Shown here piece by piece: positions 1-10,456 of a stretch of DNA of 64,000 nt. Every line of letters begins with the position of its first letter. Positions within the stretch are counted from its first letter, which is position 1. The notes under the pieces were generated by a model that worked only from the letters and a program-made list of their open reading frames with translations, was not told the DNA's origin and searched no databases. The DNA is from Diatrype stigma (taxonomy: Eukaryota > Ascomycota > Sordariomycetes > Xylariales > Diatrypaceae): positions 1 to 64,000 of the forward strand of contig JAKJXP020000101.1 in assembly GCA_022225965.2 (NCBI GenBank), in the 5' to 3' direction. The translations under genes were made by a program, and so were the position numbers.

Positions 1-518
1 CCTTTGGAAGAAAAGCTTCCGGGGGCATTAGTGCTGAACACTGTATGTTACTGTACTCTGTGGCGTACTGTGGAGTAGTCTTATCATGGCTACTTACTTT
101 TGGCCGCGACCTTCGTATGTGGTACATATCGGTATGTATATTTAGATAGCTGCCAAGGTACCTAGGTAATTAGCGTACTCACCGCTCTAATTCTGCCACC
201 AACACCTGCCCTAACGAACGGTTAGCAGCCCTGTCTCCATGTTTTACTTACTAGTGGCATTAGGCTTAGCTATAGCAAGTAAGCCGGCTAAGGTAGCTCC
301 AGTGTAGCATCATTGCGGGCATTGGAAGAACCAGAAGTCCAACGCTCTCCCTCACACACACACACACACTTGGGGTAGTTAGACGAGGAAGAAAACAAGA
401 GGTCTAGTGCGATCTACGGGTGCCATGTAGACGTGCCTTTCCCCCGAACCCGAACCCAAACCCGAAACCGAAGGGCCCGAACGAATGAACGAACGAATGA
501 ACGAATAAACCGGATTCA
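1..518. other. Intergenic / promoter of dynactin p62 gene
   Basis: No gene is visible. The stretch holds a palindrome-like GGTACCTAGGTA at 157-168, a (CA)n tract at 353-369, and GAAC/GAATGAAC-type short tandem repeats at about 440-508 just before the start codon at 519. It probably acts as promoter and 5' leader of the downstream dynactin gene. Confidence 0.5.
353..369. repeat. (CA)n microsatellite
   Basis: About eight CA units in the leader region of the dynactin p62 gene, read directly from the sequence. Confidence 0.9.
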
Positions 519-2769
519 ATGGCTTCCTCCTCCTTCACCCCGTACACGTACATACAATGTCCCTGCCACGACTCGACGAGCCAGGTGCGCGCGGCGGACG
601 ACACGCGCGCGGCGCACACGCCCTCCCCGACCTCCCAGGGGGCCGGGGGCGGCGCCGCCAGGGACGACGACGGCGACGACCGCGCCTTCGACCCGCGCGC
701 CCCGCGCTCCAACTACAGCCTCTACCCCCTCGAGTACCTGCTCTACTGCGACGTCTGCCACCAGATCCGCTGCCCGCGCTGCATCTCCGAGGAGATCGTG
801 AACGTCTACTGCCCCAACTGCCTCTTCGAGGTCGCCAGTAGCAGCCTCAAGACCGAGGGCAACAGGTACGTCTAGTCTAGCGTGTCCTACTATCTACACA
901 TATTACTGTTCTCGTATATATTGCACACCGACCGACTAACTCTACCTCTCTCCTACGTAAAGATGTACGCGAAGCTGCTTCCAGTGCCCGATCTGCATCG
1001 GCCCGCTGGCCGTGCAGTCCCTCGAGTCCACACCGGACCAAACATCCCTCCTGTCGGCAGACAGCGGCGGCGGCGGCGGGTCGGGAGGAGGCCCCTCGGG
1101 CCCCTGGATCCTGGCGTGCTCGTACTGCAACTGGAACTCGGCCGAGATCGGCGTCAAGTTCGACAAGCCGCAGGGCATCTCGGCGCAGCTCGCGAAGCTC
1201 CGGCACGGCCACGCCCACGGCGGCATCGGCGTCGGCGACGACCTGCACCCTCCACACCACCCGAGGAGGCACTCGTCGATGATGGCAATGAGCAGCGCGG
1301 GTGATGATAATTACTCGCCGCCGGCGAACAACAACGGCGGCAGCGGCAGAGCTTCGGATACCAATGCGGGGGCCCCCGAGTCGGCCAAAGCGCGCTTCGC
1401 GGCCCTGAAGGCCTTCTACCAATCGCAGCTGGCGGCGTCGAACCCGGGCGCCGGCTTGCCGGCCGCCATGAGCGACTACGGGTTCAACTCGCCGGGCACG
1501 CTGTCGCGGATCATGAGCCTGTACTCGGGCGGCAGCGGCGTCGGCGTTGGGGGCCTGAAGCACAAGAGCCGAGCGACCCCGATGCGGGAAGCGGCGACGG
1601 CGAGCGAGGGGCTGCGGGTGCGGGACTTCTCCCGGCGCGGGAACAACGACGGCGACGACGACGATTCGGACGCGGCGGCGCTCGCGCGGCTGCGGCGCGA
1701 CGGGTGGGACGGCACGGTGGGGCGGGAGCAGGCGCAGTGGCAGACGGAGGAGGGCGGGGAGGGGGCAGGGATGGGGGCGGGGGCGCGGTTCACGGACGAG
1801 CTGTGGCCGGTGCCGTACCTGCTGCGCAGCAAGCGATCGAAGCGGTGCCCCGTGTGCCGCCACATCATCAGCAAGCCCGAGTCCAAGGTCGGCAACACGC
1901 GGTGGCGCATCCGCCTCGTCGCCAACAACTACATCCCCAGCATCTCCATCAAGCTGATGAGCAGCAGCGCGAACCCGCTGATCGCCAGCCCGACCGCCAC
2001 CAGCCCCCCGCCCGTGCCCCCGAAGCCGGGGGCGACGACGGCGGGTAGCAGCAGCAGCACTTCGAAACATAATAACGACAACAACAAGAACAACAACAAC
2101 CTTCTCAAACCCCTCCAGCCCGTCCAGTACCTCCTCACCTTCAAGAACCCCATCTTCGAAGAGGTGAAGGTGACGCTCGCCACGCCGGCCACGACGCCGG
2201 GCCGCTTCGCGTCGCGCGTGACGCTGCTGTGCCCGCAGTTCTCCATCGGCGCCAACATGGAGGACATGGACATCGACGACGTGCTCCTGAAGGACGCCAA
2301 CGCCAACGCCAGCAGCAGCGGGGGGCGGCACGGATCCCTGGCCGGATTAGGCTCGGGCGCTAGTGGTGGTGGCGAAGGAGCAGGAGAGGGGGACGGGGAC
2401 GGGGACGGGGACAGCGCGCCGGCGGCGCACGGCAAGATCTGGGAGCGCGGCCGCAACTGGGTCAGCGTGGTGGTGGAGGTGATCCCGGCGTCGCTGCGGA
2501 TCGAGCCGCCGCCGGTGATCCTGCGCAAGCCGGGCGACCCGGAGCCCGACCTGGGGCCCCTGCGCGAGGACGAGGACGTGCTCGAGGTCCCGGTGTTCGT
2601 GCGCCTCGAGTGGGAGGGCGAGGCCGCCCACGACCAGGTCGTCGGTGTCGGGACGACCGGCGGCGGCGGCGGCGGCGGCGGAAAGGGCGGCGCGGAGAAG
2701 GACGCCAAGGAGAAGAAGGAGCTGGCGTACTGGTGCGCCCTGGGCATCGGCCGCATCAGCCAGGACTAA
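519..2769 (+). CDS. ro-2: Dynactin subunit p62 (DCTN4 / RO-2 family)
   Basis: Two exons, 519-865 and 963-2769, with a 97-bp intron carrying a CTAAC branch site, encode about 717 residues. The N-terminal third has CxxC pairs typical of p62: C77/C80, C85/C88 and C98/C101, followed directly after the splice by CTRSCFQCPIC. A further pair, CPVC, lies in the second exon. The family protein sits in the pointed-end complex of dynactin, which links cytoplasmic dynein to cargo and supports nuclear migration; the Neurospora p62 mutant is ro-2. The protein is longer than animal p62 (about 460 residues) because of low-complexity Gly/Ser/Asp/Asn inserts, for example a GD repeat near 2391-2412 and a Gly run near 2660. 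The start at 519 is the first ATG in frame with the cysteine region. The family call is firm; the exact start is less so. Confidence 0.92.
866..962 (+). other. Intron of dynactin p62 gene
   Basis: The donor is GTACGT and the acceptor AAAG, with ACTAAC upstream of the acceptor. It interrupts an Arg codon between the CxxC clusters, and removing it joins NR to CTRSCFQC in frame. Confidence 0.88.
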
Positions 2770-3234
2770 CTATCTGGGGAGAATCATGGGGGGGATAGGG
2801 ATGGGTAAGGAAGGAAGTAACTAAGTGATGAACGAGGAAAGAGAGAAACGAGAGAAGTTATTTGTTTAGTCAAGGGCATGCAATGAAGTAGTCTTTCATT
2901 TCAGTCAAGAGTCATGGTCATAGTTCTACGATACCCCACGCGAGAGAAAAGAATAAAAAGGCATTTTAGAAGTTTTTTTCTTATGTTTTTACGATTTACG
3001 AAACTCGTAGTATTTTTCGTTTGTAGTAAAGTCATCAGAAGAACCGAGCTTGTCATTAGAATGTCACAAGCGATCGAGACGCCATGCCCTATTTTCTTTC
3101 GTTGGCCAACCAAAGCCAGTAGTACCGCCTTCCCCCGTGAAAGTCAACAAGTGACGAAGAGACGTAAAATGTAGGCTAGGCTGATTTTGCCACAGGCCAT
3201 CCCAAACCCGTTCCGTTACCGCTCCAATCCTAAT
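2770..3234. other. Convergent intergenic region, 3' ends of dynactin p62 and eS7
   Basis: A 465-bp AT-rich spacer between two facing 3' ends. It probably contains both polyadenylation regions. No gene is seen. Confidence 0.6.
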
Positions 3235-4336
3235 CTAGTACTCGGAAGCACCAGCCTGGGGGAACTCGAAGGTGACGGTGCGGCCCGTCAGTCTTCGGTA
3301 GACCTCGGAGTAGGTGTCCAGTCTGTAGTCGACACCACCACGCTCCTTCTCGTCGAGGACGACCTTCAGCAGCTTGCTGTTGTCCTCCTTGGTGCGCAGA
3401 CGCTTGCCGACGATCTCGACGGGGTAGACGAGGTCGGTGAGGATGGCATCGTGGACGGCAGTCAGAGTTCGCGAACGGGGGCGCTTCTGCTTCTGGGTGT
3501 TGCGGGAGCGGGCGGAACGCTTGGGGCGCGGCAAGATGCGGCGCGAGGCAAGGATCAGGACGTGGCGGTCGGAGAACTTCTTCTCGAGCTCACGGGTGAG
3601 GCTATTGGCAGGGCACGGTCGTCATGTCAGTTGTTATGTCTTTCTACGCAACCCTCATGGCAAGGGTACGTCGCGGGGTGTAGGATGTAAACTTACCGCT
3701 GCTGCACACGGTGGAAACCGGCCAGGGAGGGGACGGGGACAAAGATGACAATAGCCTTCTTGCCGTGGCCAACTTCGATCTAATCAAGACCCAAAGTCAG
3801 CAGGCGAGCTCCAGGATACATTTGGTAAAAAATGTGATCCTTGGACCGCTTCCCGTCCTATTCCACTGTCATATTGGCTACTACGAGCTTCCTCTCGTAG
3901 AGACATATATATTCTTTTGCATCCCTCATATCCGACTCATCGCAGCGATAGAAGGCCATCACGGACGAGTCGTTTATAGCGAATCGCAAATCGAGCGAAC
4001 CCATTGCATGACACACCCATGGGTAGGTAGTATCATGCAGCAAAGGTGTAGCGTTGCTTCGATTTCGAAGACAGCAGCCCGGTGGAATAGAATCAAGGTG
4101 CGGTCGGCAGGTATGTAGGTAGGTACATAGTAATCGGGGACCAGGCAGGCTGGCATCAATCAATGGCTTCTTCTCACCTCTCGTGCGTTGACGAACTGCA
4201 GAGGCCGGAGGGCGACCTTGAGATCGGCAGTGTTGGTCTCGAGATCGTACAGAGCACCGGCGATGCTCGTCTCCAGCTCGGAGGGGTTTTGCCGCGAGGG
4301 GCTGTTGGGCGCGATCTTGTTCAACGAGGCAGACAT
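3235..4336 (-). CDS. rps7: 40S ribosomal protein S7 (eS7)
   Basis: Three exons on the minus strand, 4336-4178, 3779-3697 and 3601-3235, join in frame to 202 residues, the usual fungal eS7 length. Recognisable eS7 blocks are [13 protein letters not shown] in exon 2 and [16 protein letters not shown] plus the C-terminal TFEFP in exon 3. The protein belongs to the small ribosomal subunit and to its early (SSU processome) assembly. The ATG at 4336 begins [11 protein letters not shown], typical of the fungal orthologues. The first intron is long (398 bp) and lies 159 bp into the CDS; the second is 95 bp. Upstream of the start lies a cluster of minisatellites (4566-4784). High confidence. Confidence 0.96.
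3780..4177 (-). other. Long first intron of rps7 (398 bp)
   Basis: The donor GTGAGA follows an AACGCACGAGAG exon end, and the acceptor TTAG precedes ATCGAAGTTGG. At about 400 bp it is roughly four times the other introns in this window. I looked for box C/D snoRNA boxes on the sense strand and saw no convincing pair. Confidence 0.8.
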
Positions 4337-5003
4337 GGTTGCTGACTCTCTCGGGATCGAGGGGGGATATTTGGTGGTGAGAGAGACGAGAGAAATTGAA
4401 TGTCGCGCGGTGTGCTGAGGAAAGATCGTGGCTCCGGAATTTGGCAGGCAGGCAGACAATAGAAAGTTCGGAATTCGAAAATCAAAAAGTAAATGCACAA
4501 AAAGCGGGATTTGTGTGCGCTTGGGCCACCTCGCTCAGGGCTACGCGAGCTGGTCGAATGTGGGGTGTGGCTCTGCAGATGCATGTGGCTCTGCAGATGC
4601 ATGTGGCTCTGTAGTTGCTATATGTGGCTTGACTCTACAGTGTGGCAGTGTGGCAGTGTGGCAGTGTGGCAGTGTGGCAGTGTGGCAGTGTGGCCGGTGT
4701 GGCTGTATGGCCGTATTCCAAGGTTGCAACCAAATCGCAAGGAGAGCCTAGGGAGCCTAGGAGCCTAGGAGCCTAGGAGCCCAGAGACCTTGGGAGAGCC
4801 AGGCACCTGCAACTATCAGGGACCTCGGGACTATCAGGGGGTCGACGGTCACCTTCAGCTTGTATGTACAATTTCATATAGTCAAATAGTAAAATACATT
4901 CCTCGCTATTGGGTATACCTAGTGCCACTCTGATGGCCAATCCATTATTCCAATTCATTATTACATTTTCGCCTTGTCCCGTATTCCATTCTGTAATTTG
5001 TCG
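4337..5003. other. rps7 promoter region with minisatellites
   Basis: A 667-bp spacer between the rps7 start and the stop of the next minus-strand gene. The rps7-proximal part is the likely promoter and leader; the middle is occupied by three tandem arrays (4566-4784). Confidence 0.6.
4566..4784. repeat. Cluster of three minisatellites
   Basis: Three different direct-repeat arrays lie almost end to end. An 18-bp unit (TGTGGCTCTGCAGATGCA) occurs about 2.5 times at 4566-4611. An 8-bp unit (AGTGTGGC) occurs seven times at 4639-4694. An 8-bp unit (GAGCCTAG) occurs about five times at 4744-4784. They lie 230-450 bp upstream of the rps7 start codon. Confidence 0.92.
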
Positions 5004-6193
5004 CTATTTTTTGTCTGTTGCCGGACTCTGGTCAGTTGCCGGAAGTTCAGCAACTACTCTGGGCAGCTCCGTGGCCCGGCTATCAAGCTCGCTCGTATGC
5101 TGGCCCCCACCATACCCCTGATATGCTTGTGCTGGTGTCGCCGTCGTCCCGTCGAGTTCCATTGCTGGAGGCCCTTGCGACAGCTGGGAATAGTGTTTCC
5201 GCGTATTGTTCGCAACCACCGCGTCCCACGACAGGCCGGACAGCTCCGAAACATGCCTGCTATCACCGTTCCAATCTGTCGCCGTCGAAGATAAGGTGTC
5301 CCGATACCCCTGGTTATACGGCAGATGGCTGTAGCCCGGAGAATTCGGCTGGCTACCGGGGTAGTTACTGGCAAGTCCTGGTGAATACTCTGCGCGCCAG
5401 TTAGCATCTGCCTTGGAAGAGGAGGGGTCTGGAAATGGAGTGGCATGGGACGTACGCGACTGGAGGTTGGCATTGTAGAGGTTGACCGACTCGTCGGCTT
5501 CCTTCTCTGACTTCCCCTTCTTCGCGAAGAACCCTCGCCGCCACATTATAAATGCGATAACCAAGATGCTTATGAACGCAACCCCGCCTAGCGCGGCTCC
5601 GACGATGGCCCCTGTTGGAAAGGCGCTTCCCGCTGCGGGCGTATCTGTCGAGTCCGATAGGAAAATCGCGGCCTTGTCTGGGTTATCGCTCAGTCTGGCC
5701 GGGAAGAGATCGGCTGTCGCGCAGCCGGCCGCACTGCACGGGTTGGACTTGCAGCATCCCAGGAACGGCGTCGGGTTGGAGGTGTCGGCTTTGCAGGTGT
5801 ACCATATCTTTTCGTTCTGGGGTGAGAAGCAGCTCTGCTGGCCGATCTTGTTATATGCGTCCGAGGAAAAGCTCGACGACCGCAAGGAATCCGTCGGGCA
5901 TTCTCCGCCTCTCGCGGCTGTACACGGGTCGACTGTGCAGCAGCCGATAAAGCGTATATCTGAATTCTCACAAATGTACTACAGCATCCTCGAATTAACC
6001 ACTGCTCTTCTCAACATTATCGCGATCATACAAGCGGTATGAAGCCCAAGCTAGCTTGGGGAGGAAGGGCTCGCGTTGGTAGGTAGAGGCGCTCTCGCAG
6101 TATAACCAGACAAACATAGACAAACGCAAAAATGCTTACAAATTGGCCCTCCTTTGGGCAAGTGAGCCCGAGTCTCTGCTGGGCGTCCGCCAT
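5004..6193 (-). CDS. Single-pass membrane protein with duplicated Cys module
   Basis: Two exons, 6193-6140 and 5978-5004, joined in phase 0 across a 161-bp intron, give about 342 residues. The N-terminal part carries two tandem modules of the form C-x(8-11)-C-x(9-12)-CC-x4-C, at roughly residues 12-37 and 68-99, each with a GCC.x3.PC signature. One hydrophobic segment (GAIVGAALGGVAFISILVI, about residues 142-164) is followed by WRR, which predicts a cytoplasmic C-terminus. The tail is rich in Ser, Pro, Asn and Tyr. No classical N-terminal signal peptide is visible, so the membrane segment may act as a reverse signal anchor. The layout resembles fungal cell-surface sensors, but I cannot name a family or function. 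The first exon is supported by the in-frame CPKEGQF-YIC junction. Confidence 0.72.
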
Positions 6194-7723
6194 GATGGAG
6201 AATGATATATCGAATTGCCCGAACCAGGTAGACCGGGGGATGTAGGCGAATGTTGCTATCGATGGAAGGATTCGGGTAGGCTAAAAGACAGCTTGGGCAG
6301 GTAGATGATTGCGAAGAGCCGAATGTGTATCAACAGACTGGGGAATCAATCACGAAGATGGATGAGTGCGCTGAACCAACACATCACTATTGTTTTTTCG
6401 GGGCAAAAGTTTGCATATGAGGTCAGGGCACTAATAAACCGCCTTGTGCAACGACCTATCAAACAGCATGTACTTCGCAAGATATCGCAGATGGCTGGAC
6501 TACCTTGTATTCCGGTATGTATTTGCTATTTGCTACGTGTGTTGGCAGCTCGGACTGACCCTCGTAACTACTATTATGTAGACTTGTCAGAAGCAAGGGA
6601 CACTGGACATGACTATGTACTACTTGCACTCAGGTAGTGTAATCCTAGGTATGTTTCCATAAACACTTGTCAGTAACCTGATCCTTTGAGGCTCCAGCTA
6701 GTTCTAGATGAGTATTGCTGAGGGGCGATCGCTTCCAGGTTGCGGTCCAGTTGCTAGGACGAGTATTTTTGGCAACTACTATGTACGCTATGTTTGATAT
6801 GGGGGGAAGCCGCAGCAGTAGTGAATCAAAATGAGGCACGGTTTTTATCGTGATGGCAGCAGTCAGCTTTTGAGTCGCTTTAAGCCCCGTCTAGACATAT
6901 GCATGTGGGTGCACCCAACCCCTGGGATGAGGGATTAGTACCCGTAATCTTTCACGGAGGATCCCGTATGATGATGAAGTAAAAGGGAAGGGAAAGGAAC
7001 ATTGCAGTCACGAAGGTCTTTCTTTTCTTTCTTTTCTTCCAGTTTCGTTCGCGCGTCTACATTCCTATTGTCACCAGCAATGAATAGTGGCGGAGCGCTG
7101 TTTATATGTCTGGAGGAGTGAGGTGGGTACCTAGGTACTAAAGTAGGAAAATCCAGAAAATCATCGAGGAGTCCGAGGTCTAAATATAGATATTTACTTA
7201 CCTACTGTAGTTAACTGGAGATCTTGCGTAGCTTTACGCATCTATCCCCGCCTTGTATTCATTCCGTTGGCTGCGTCGGGTAGCATTTGCGTAGTAGCCC
7301 TGCTCTTGTTTTCTGTTGCGAAGTACATACCTACTTCAACAAACGCCTATTTGCCGAATTTCCTTGGGCTCCTTCGTAGTATATTGCAGATTCGACAACG
7401 TTGATACCTAGGTAGGTGGGCAGCCTGGAAGTGTTTGGGGGATCAAGGTTATTCCAACCCGGCTGGGGTCCATCTAACCAATTGACCCTCAGGGTTGAAG
7501 ATCCGATTCAACATTGGGACTTCTTCATGCCGTCCGTACCTGTATAGCAAGCTCTCCAACTTCAAGATTGTTCACATGCTACATTGTGATTATCGACTCA
7601 TCAGTATTTGGAGTGGCGACCGGAGACACCCAGAGAACGATACATCCGATCTCTCGTAATCTTACACAGCACACATAGTCTAGTCTAGTTCGACGACGCT
7701 ACACGAAACTGCTCGGACTCGCC
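6194..7723. other. Divergent intergenic region
   Basis: A 1.5-kb spacer between divergent starts. It contains GGTACCTAGGTA-type palindromes near 7127 and 7405 and a CTTTTCTTT pyrimidine stretch near 7020. No gene is recognised. Confidence 0.5.
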
Positions 7724-8212
7724 ATGGCAAAGGCAGCAAACCCCCCCTCCTCTTTCTCCCTACCCCTAGCCTACCGCTTGTTCTTTCTAGTCATCGAACC
7801 TATATTCGCCTTCGTGGGCGCCTACTACGCCCACTTCCTCCAGGATGAATATCTGACCATGACCCACGCGGGCTCAGCCACGTCGCCGGTGCCCCTCGGG
7901 ACGTCAATCGTGATGTCACAGCTCGCCAACCTGTACCTCCTCTTCACCTTGAACGAAGCCGTGGTCCTGCGGTCGACCGGGGACCTGCGAGTGTGGAAGG
8001 CTCTGCTCTTCGGCCTGCTTGTTGCGGATTTCGGGCATTTATACTCGTTGAAAGGTTTGGGATCAAGCATATACTGGGACGTCTCGCGGTGGAATTCCCT
8101 CGACTGGGGCAACGTGCCCTTCGTCTACTTTGGAGCCGCGATGAGAATCTCATTTCTTACCGGTGTTGGCCTGGGAACTCAGGCTGCTGTTGCACCGAAG
8201 AAGAAAAAATGA
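7724..8212 (+). CDS. Small fungal multi-pass membrane protein (DUF7704-like)
   Basis: A single-exon ORF of 162 residues with about four hydrophobic segments: LAYRLFFLVIEPIFAFVGAY near the N-terminus, a stretch around LANLYLLFTL, ALLFGLLVADFGHLYSL, and VPFVYFGAAMRISFLTGVG. It ends in a lysine-rich PKKKK tail, which could be an ER retrieval-like signal. The pattern YRL.FL.IEP.FA..GAYYA, and later D.GH.YS, is what I recall for the fungal family DUF7704. The biochemical role is unknown. The ATG at 7724 follows a leader without other in-frame starts. Confidence 0.75.
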   Translation: MAKAANPPSSFSLPLAYRLFFLVIEPIFAFVGAYYAHFLQDEYLTMTHAGSATSPVPLGTSIVMSQLANLYLLFTLNEAVVLRSTGDLRVWKALLFGLLVADFGHLYSLKGLGSSIYWDVSRWNSLDWGNVPFVYFGAAMRISFLTGVGLGTQAAVAPKKKK

Positions 8213-9306
8213 TTGTGGGGGAACAGGAAACAGCAGAAGGATGGCATCTTTCTCCAACGTTTACTCTAATCACCAATCACGGAGTTCATTATCCTGCCAT
8301 TTGCTTTTCATTTGGCGGGGAGGGGGTTCTATCCGCATGGTTTACCGTTAAGCCCAGGAAAATGCAGTTGGATATGTTGAGTTGCTATCTATCGGAGTCG
8401 GCACAACCAAACCGTGGACCGGGGCCCGAGAGGTAGTTAATGGCTTGGAACTCCCAGTTGGAGCTCCACGATGAAATCTTGGCGAGCCGACCCGATGTCA
8501 ATGGCATTAGACCAGAGAATTAGGGCCGATACCTGGGGATCTATGGATAGCGACTTGCAGCCTCTATCTACTGGTAGCTTTGATCCGGCCGGCACCCCAT
8601 TACCGATACCAGCGAGACTGATGAGCTGTCGGTCAGGAGATCCGAAGCCATTTATCTACAGCGACAGAAAGAAGTAGGTAGATACGGCTTTAATTTTATT
8701 CACACCTTTTTGATCGTTATGTTCTTCTTGGAAGGGCGCAAATGGCTTGACAAAAAAAGGCAAGAAAAACTTTCCAGGGGTCTAGTGGATATCTATATGA
8801 ACATCTCGGGTTTGATTTATAGCGAGATCGTGGAAACCGTGATTAGCTTCATCCCGAACTCTGACTGGTGGAAGAATCGGCGCTGGATCTCGGAAGAAGT
8901 GCCCGAGGTTCCATTCTAGCCAATCTTGTCGGCTCGTTTGCGCTGAGTCGCATATGTCGCCTACGCGAGTGGATATGGTCCTGCAGGTTGCTATCCAGCA
9001 TCTTCTGCCTGCGCAGTCCCGTCGCGTTGTTGAAACGTATGTAGGGGGTGGCGGTTAAAACGGCCGAATATCGATCCTATTCGATGATACCCCTCCATGG
9101 CATGGCGGGGTGTAAGTGCCAGGGGGGGTGCGGAAGGTGGTCTTGGGGATTATTACCCCTCCGTGACCCTCGTTCCTGAAATTTCGCGATGGCTGTTTGT
9201 TATACTCCTTTGTCCATAATACCGCAGTCCAAGGTCGCCTGCCGTAGCCGGTGTTTTCCTCGTACTTTGACTTTCGAAAGAAGCACACTTACGAACCAAC
9301 AACAAG
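8213..9306. other. Intergenic region, promoter of the alcohol dehydrogenase
   Basis: A 1.1-kb spacer. Two short open frames (8471-8677 and 8710-8919, plus strand) show no recognisable protein features and are not called as genes. The part from about 8950 to 9306 is probably the promoter and leader of the dehydrogenase gene. Confidence 0.5.
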
Positions 9307-10456
9307 ATGAGCAAGTTCGACAAGTTTCAGGGCTTCCAGGTCGACTCGCCCGAGACCTGGAACCAATTCCACCTGCGGGAATTCGACGCGAAGCCGTTTG
9401 GCGACCACGATGTCGACATCAAGATCGAATGCTGCGGCGTCTGCTCCAGTGATATCCACACCATCAACGGGGGATGGGGTGCCCAGCATTTCCCGCTAAC
9501 AGTTGGCCACGAGATCGTCGGCAGGGCTCTGCGGGTCGGCCCTAAGGTGACGCTCGTCAAGGAGGGCCAGCGAGTCGGCGTTGGTGCTCAGTCCTACTCC
9601 TGCCTGGACTGCCGACAGTGCAAGAACGACAACGAGACGTACTGCACTAAGCAGCTGGACACATACGGCGCCGTCTGGCCCGACTCTGGTGTTGTGACCC
9701 AGGGTGGCTACTCGTCCCAAGTAAGGACACACGAGTACTGGTAGGTGTCTTCTTCACCAAGGCAGGGTTCTAGCCTGCAGCATTAACTAAACCGTTGCGA
9801 TTAGGGTATTCCCAATTCCCGACTCTATTCCTAGCCACATTGCGGCCCCTATGTTGTGTGCCGGAATCACCTCCTATAGCCCGCTGGTTCGGAACGGCGT
9901 CGGCCCCGGCAAGAAGGTGGCCATCGTGGGTCTGGGCGGTTTGGGCCACTACGGCGTGATGTTCGCGAAAGCCCTGGGCGCCGAGACGTGGGTGGTCTCG
10001 CGCACGCACAGCAAGGAGGAGGACGCGAAGAAGATGGGGGCGGACGGGTTCCTGGCCACGGCGGACAAGGACTGGAACGAGCCGCACCGGATGACGTTCG
10101 ACCTGGTGATCAGCACGGCGAACAACTTCGGCGCCGGGTTCGACCTCAGCGCCTACTTGTCGCTGCTCGACGTCCACGGCAAGTGGATCTCGGTCGGCTT
10201 CCCCGAGGAGGCCACGCTCCAGATCAAGCCGCAGGACCTGAACCCGAACGGCTGCCTGATCGGCGCCTCGCACCTGGGCAGCCGCAAGGAGATGCTGGCC
10301 ATGTTCGAGCTCGTCGCCGCCAAGGGCATCACGTCCTGGGTCGAGACCGTGCCCCTGAGCGCCGAGAACCTGTCCAAGACGGTCCAGCGCCTGCACAAGA
10401 GCGACGTGCGCTACCGGTTCACTATGGTCGATTATGACAAGGTGTTCGGCGCATGA
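9307..10456 (+). CDS. Zinc-dependent NADP alcohol dehydrogenase (ADH6/cinnamyl type)
   Basis: Two exons, 9307-9740 and 9805-10456, with a 64-bp intron give 361 residues. Catalytic zinc ligands are visible as C46 (GVCSSD) and H68-E69 (GHE). Structural zinc cysteines are C99, C102, C105 and C113. The Rossmann nucleotide motif is GLGGLGHYGV in exon 2, followed by SRTHSKEEDAKKMGAD; the Ser-Arg after the motif is typical of NADP-preferring members. The family reduces aliphatic and aromatic aldehydes such as cinnamaldehyde or furfural in the cytosol. A GTAAGG at 9721 is a decoy donor: splicing at 9740/9805 restores the conserved THEYWVFPIP junction. Downstream genes are unrelated. The substrate cannot be told from sequence. 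Confidence 0.93.

Noticed and set aside
877..2331. 484-residue open frame on the minus strand over dynactin p62
   Set aside because: It is a shadow of GC-rich codons. Its product is Arg/Val/Ala-rich with no domain, while the plus strand encodes a clear p62.
9721..9726. GTAAGG as donor of the dehydrogenase intron
   Set aside because: Using it would delete the conserved THEYW segment and break the frame with exon 2. The donor at 9741 fits phase and family.
9770..10396. 208-residue minus-strand open frame over the alcohol dehydrogenase
   Set aside because: Antisense shadow of exon 2.
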